A stretch of DNA of 42,927 nucleotides, from positions 1 through 42,927 of the forward strand of contig JABSOQ010000008.1 of the NCBI GenBank assembly GCA_013216195.1, read 5' to 3'. How positions within the stretch are numbered: position 1 is the stretch's first letter; every line of letters starts with the position of its first letter. Positions 42,497 through 42,927 of the stretch are shown here, one piece after another. The DNA is from Bdellovibrionales bacterium (GTDB lineage: Bacteria > Bdellovibrionota > Bdellovibrionia > Bdellovibrionales > UBA1609). The position numbers and the translations under genes were made by a program. The notes under the pieces were generated by a model, which saw only the letters and a program-made list of their open reading frames with translations, was not told where the DNA came from and searched no databases.

Positions 42497-42927
42497 GCTC
42501 ATCAAAGACAATGTGTCCAATTCCATGGAACTTCACTGCTGTTAGAAACAACGGTGACATTCGCGTTTGCTGTCAGGCCAATATCTCCGAGAGCCGGGGT
42601 ATTTTGCGAAAAGAAGATGGGCAACCCTTTAACGCAAAGACCGGTGAATTGAAGGAGTCACGTAACTCAGCAATTGTGAAGCAAATGAGGCTCGACATGA
42701 TTGCTGGCAAGTGGCCAAATGAGTGCGTTCGCTGCCAACAAGAGGAAGAAGCCGGCCTGAATTCGAGACGTCACTATGAGATCGAGAATTGGAAGCCAGA
42801 TTTCGACAAGTTTAAGTCGGCAACTGCCGAGGATGGCTCGATCAACACTGAGCAGGCACCTGTTCGATATTTTGACTTACGCTTTGGCAACAAGTGTAAC
42901 CTTGCTTGTCGAATGTGTGGGCCAACA
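42493..42927 (+). CDS. N-terminal twitch radical SAM protein (A9), 3' truncated by window
   Basis: 145 residues are visible before the window ends. They show CPIPWNF at C8, RVCCQAN at C26-C27, a CxxC followed by QEEEAGLNSRR, and the rSAM motif CNLACRMC at C135/C139/C142, so the N-terminal twitch architecture is certain. It is closest to A4 (shared CPIPW, SRGxLRxxDG, RYFDLRFGNKCNL). The TTG start has GAGGGG 7 bases upstream and overlaps the stop of a 32-codon ORF. It shows that a further rSAM region continues beyond the window. Confidence 0.88.
   Translation, partial: MSSSKTMCPIPWNFTAVRNNGDIRVCCQANISESRGILRKEDGQPFNAKTGELKESRNSAIVKQMRLDMIAGKWPNECVRCQQEEEAGLNSRRHYEIENWKPDFDKFKSATAEDGSINTEQAPVRYFDLRFGNKCNLACRMCGPT

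Noticed and set aside
1-42927. CRISPR arrays, insertion sequences or transposases
   Set aside because: No regularly spaced repeats, no terminal inverted repeats flanking a transposase-like gene and no integrase were seen on either strand.

Overview
This is a window of a Gram-negative chromosome: it has a lipobox lipoprotein, outer-membrane barrel-like proteins, c-type cytochromes, gmhA and an M15 peptidase. Base composition is moderate to slightly AT-rich by eye. The style of the secreted proteins and cytochromes would fit a Bdellovibrionota-like delta-type bacterium, but that is an inference. No 16S gene, insertion sequence, integrase or CRISPR array is visible.

The dominant content is a very large collection of radical SAM (rSAM) enzymes: 18 loci in 43 kb. 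They fall into four architectures. Type A (9 loci) has an N-terminal twitch/SPASM-like cysteine domain followed by the rSAM core. Type B (6 loci, one split into two ORFs) has the rSAM core with a C-terminal SPASM-like domain and a CGxxGDP-like motif instead of GGEP. Type C (2 loci) begins with a WDLGRRC motif, has GGEPT and ends in a Cys-rich tail. Type D (1 locus) has a B12-binding-like domain plus rSAM. Interleaved with them are three QueC-like PP-loop ATPases (type Q) and three copies of a two-gene membrane module: a small single-pass protein S and a multipass HTTM-like protein H. There are also a carbamoyltransferase with separated SxtJ-like and DUF5989 partners, a 2-oxoglutarate hydroxylase-like protein, an unrecognised 473-aa protein and a glycosyltransferase-like protein.

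Layout. 1-1512: 3' end of rmuC and a lipoprotein. 1515-27435: the large rSAM island, containing the carbamoyltransferase, Q1-A1, SxtJ/DUF5989/A2, the minus operon B1-D-A3-Q2-S1-H1, A4, Q3-B2, B3, A5-C1, B4, the hydroxylase and its partner, A6-B5a-B5b and S2-H2. 27571-30125: housekeeping-like genes (tRNA-Ser, an isochorismatase-like protein, gmhA, tRNA-Arg, an M15 peptidase, tRNA-Asn). 30284-37560: a second rSAM island on the plus strand (A7, B6-A8-C2-S3-H3-GT-like). 37747-42324: secreted and cytochrome genes. 42398-end: a 32-codon ORF coupled to a ninth type A gene that runs off the window.

Working model (inference). The repeated A/B/C/Q/S-H units look like one expanded, combinatorial modification pathway. 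The rSAM and PP-loop enzymes would make or modify a carbamoylated small molecule, nucleoside or surface glycan, and the S-H membrane pairs would act at the envelope. The three QueC-like genes share an almost identical promoter pattern, TTGAnn-17-TAACnT, and several rSAM genes appear to be transcribed as leaderless mRNAs. Both suggest co-regulation.
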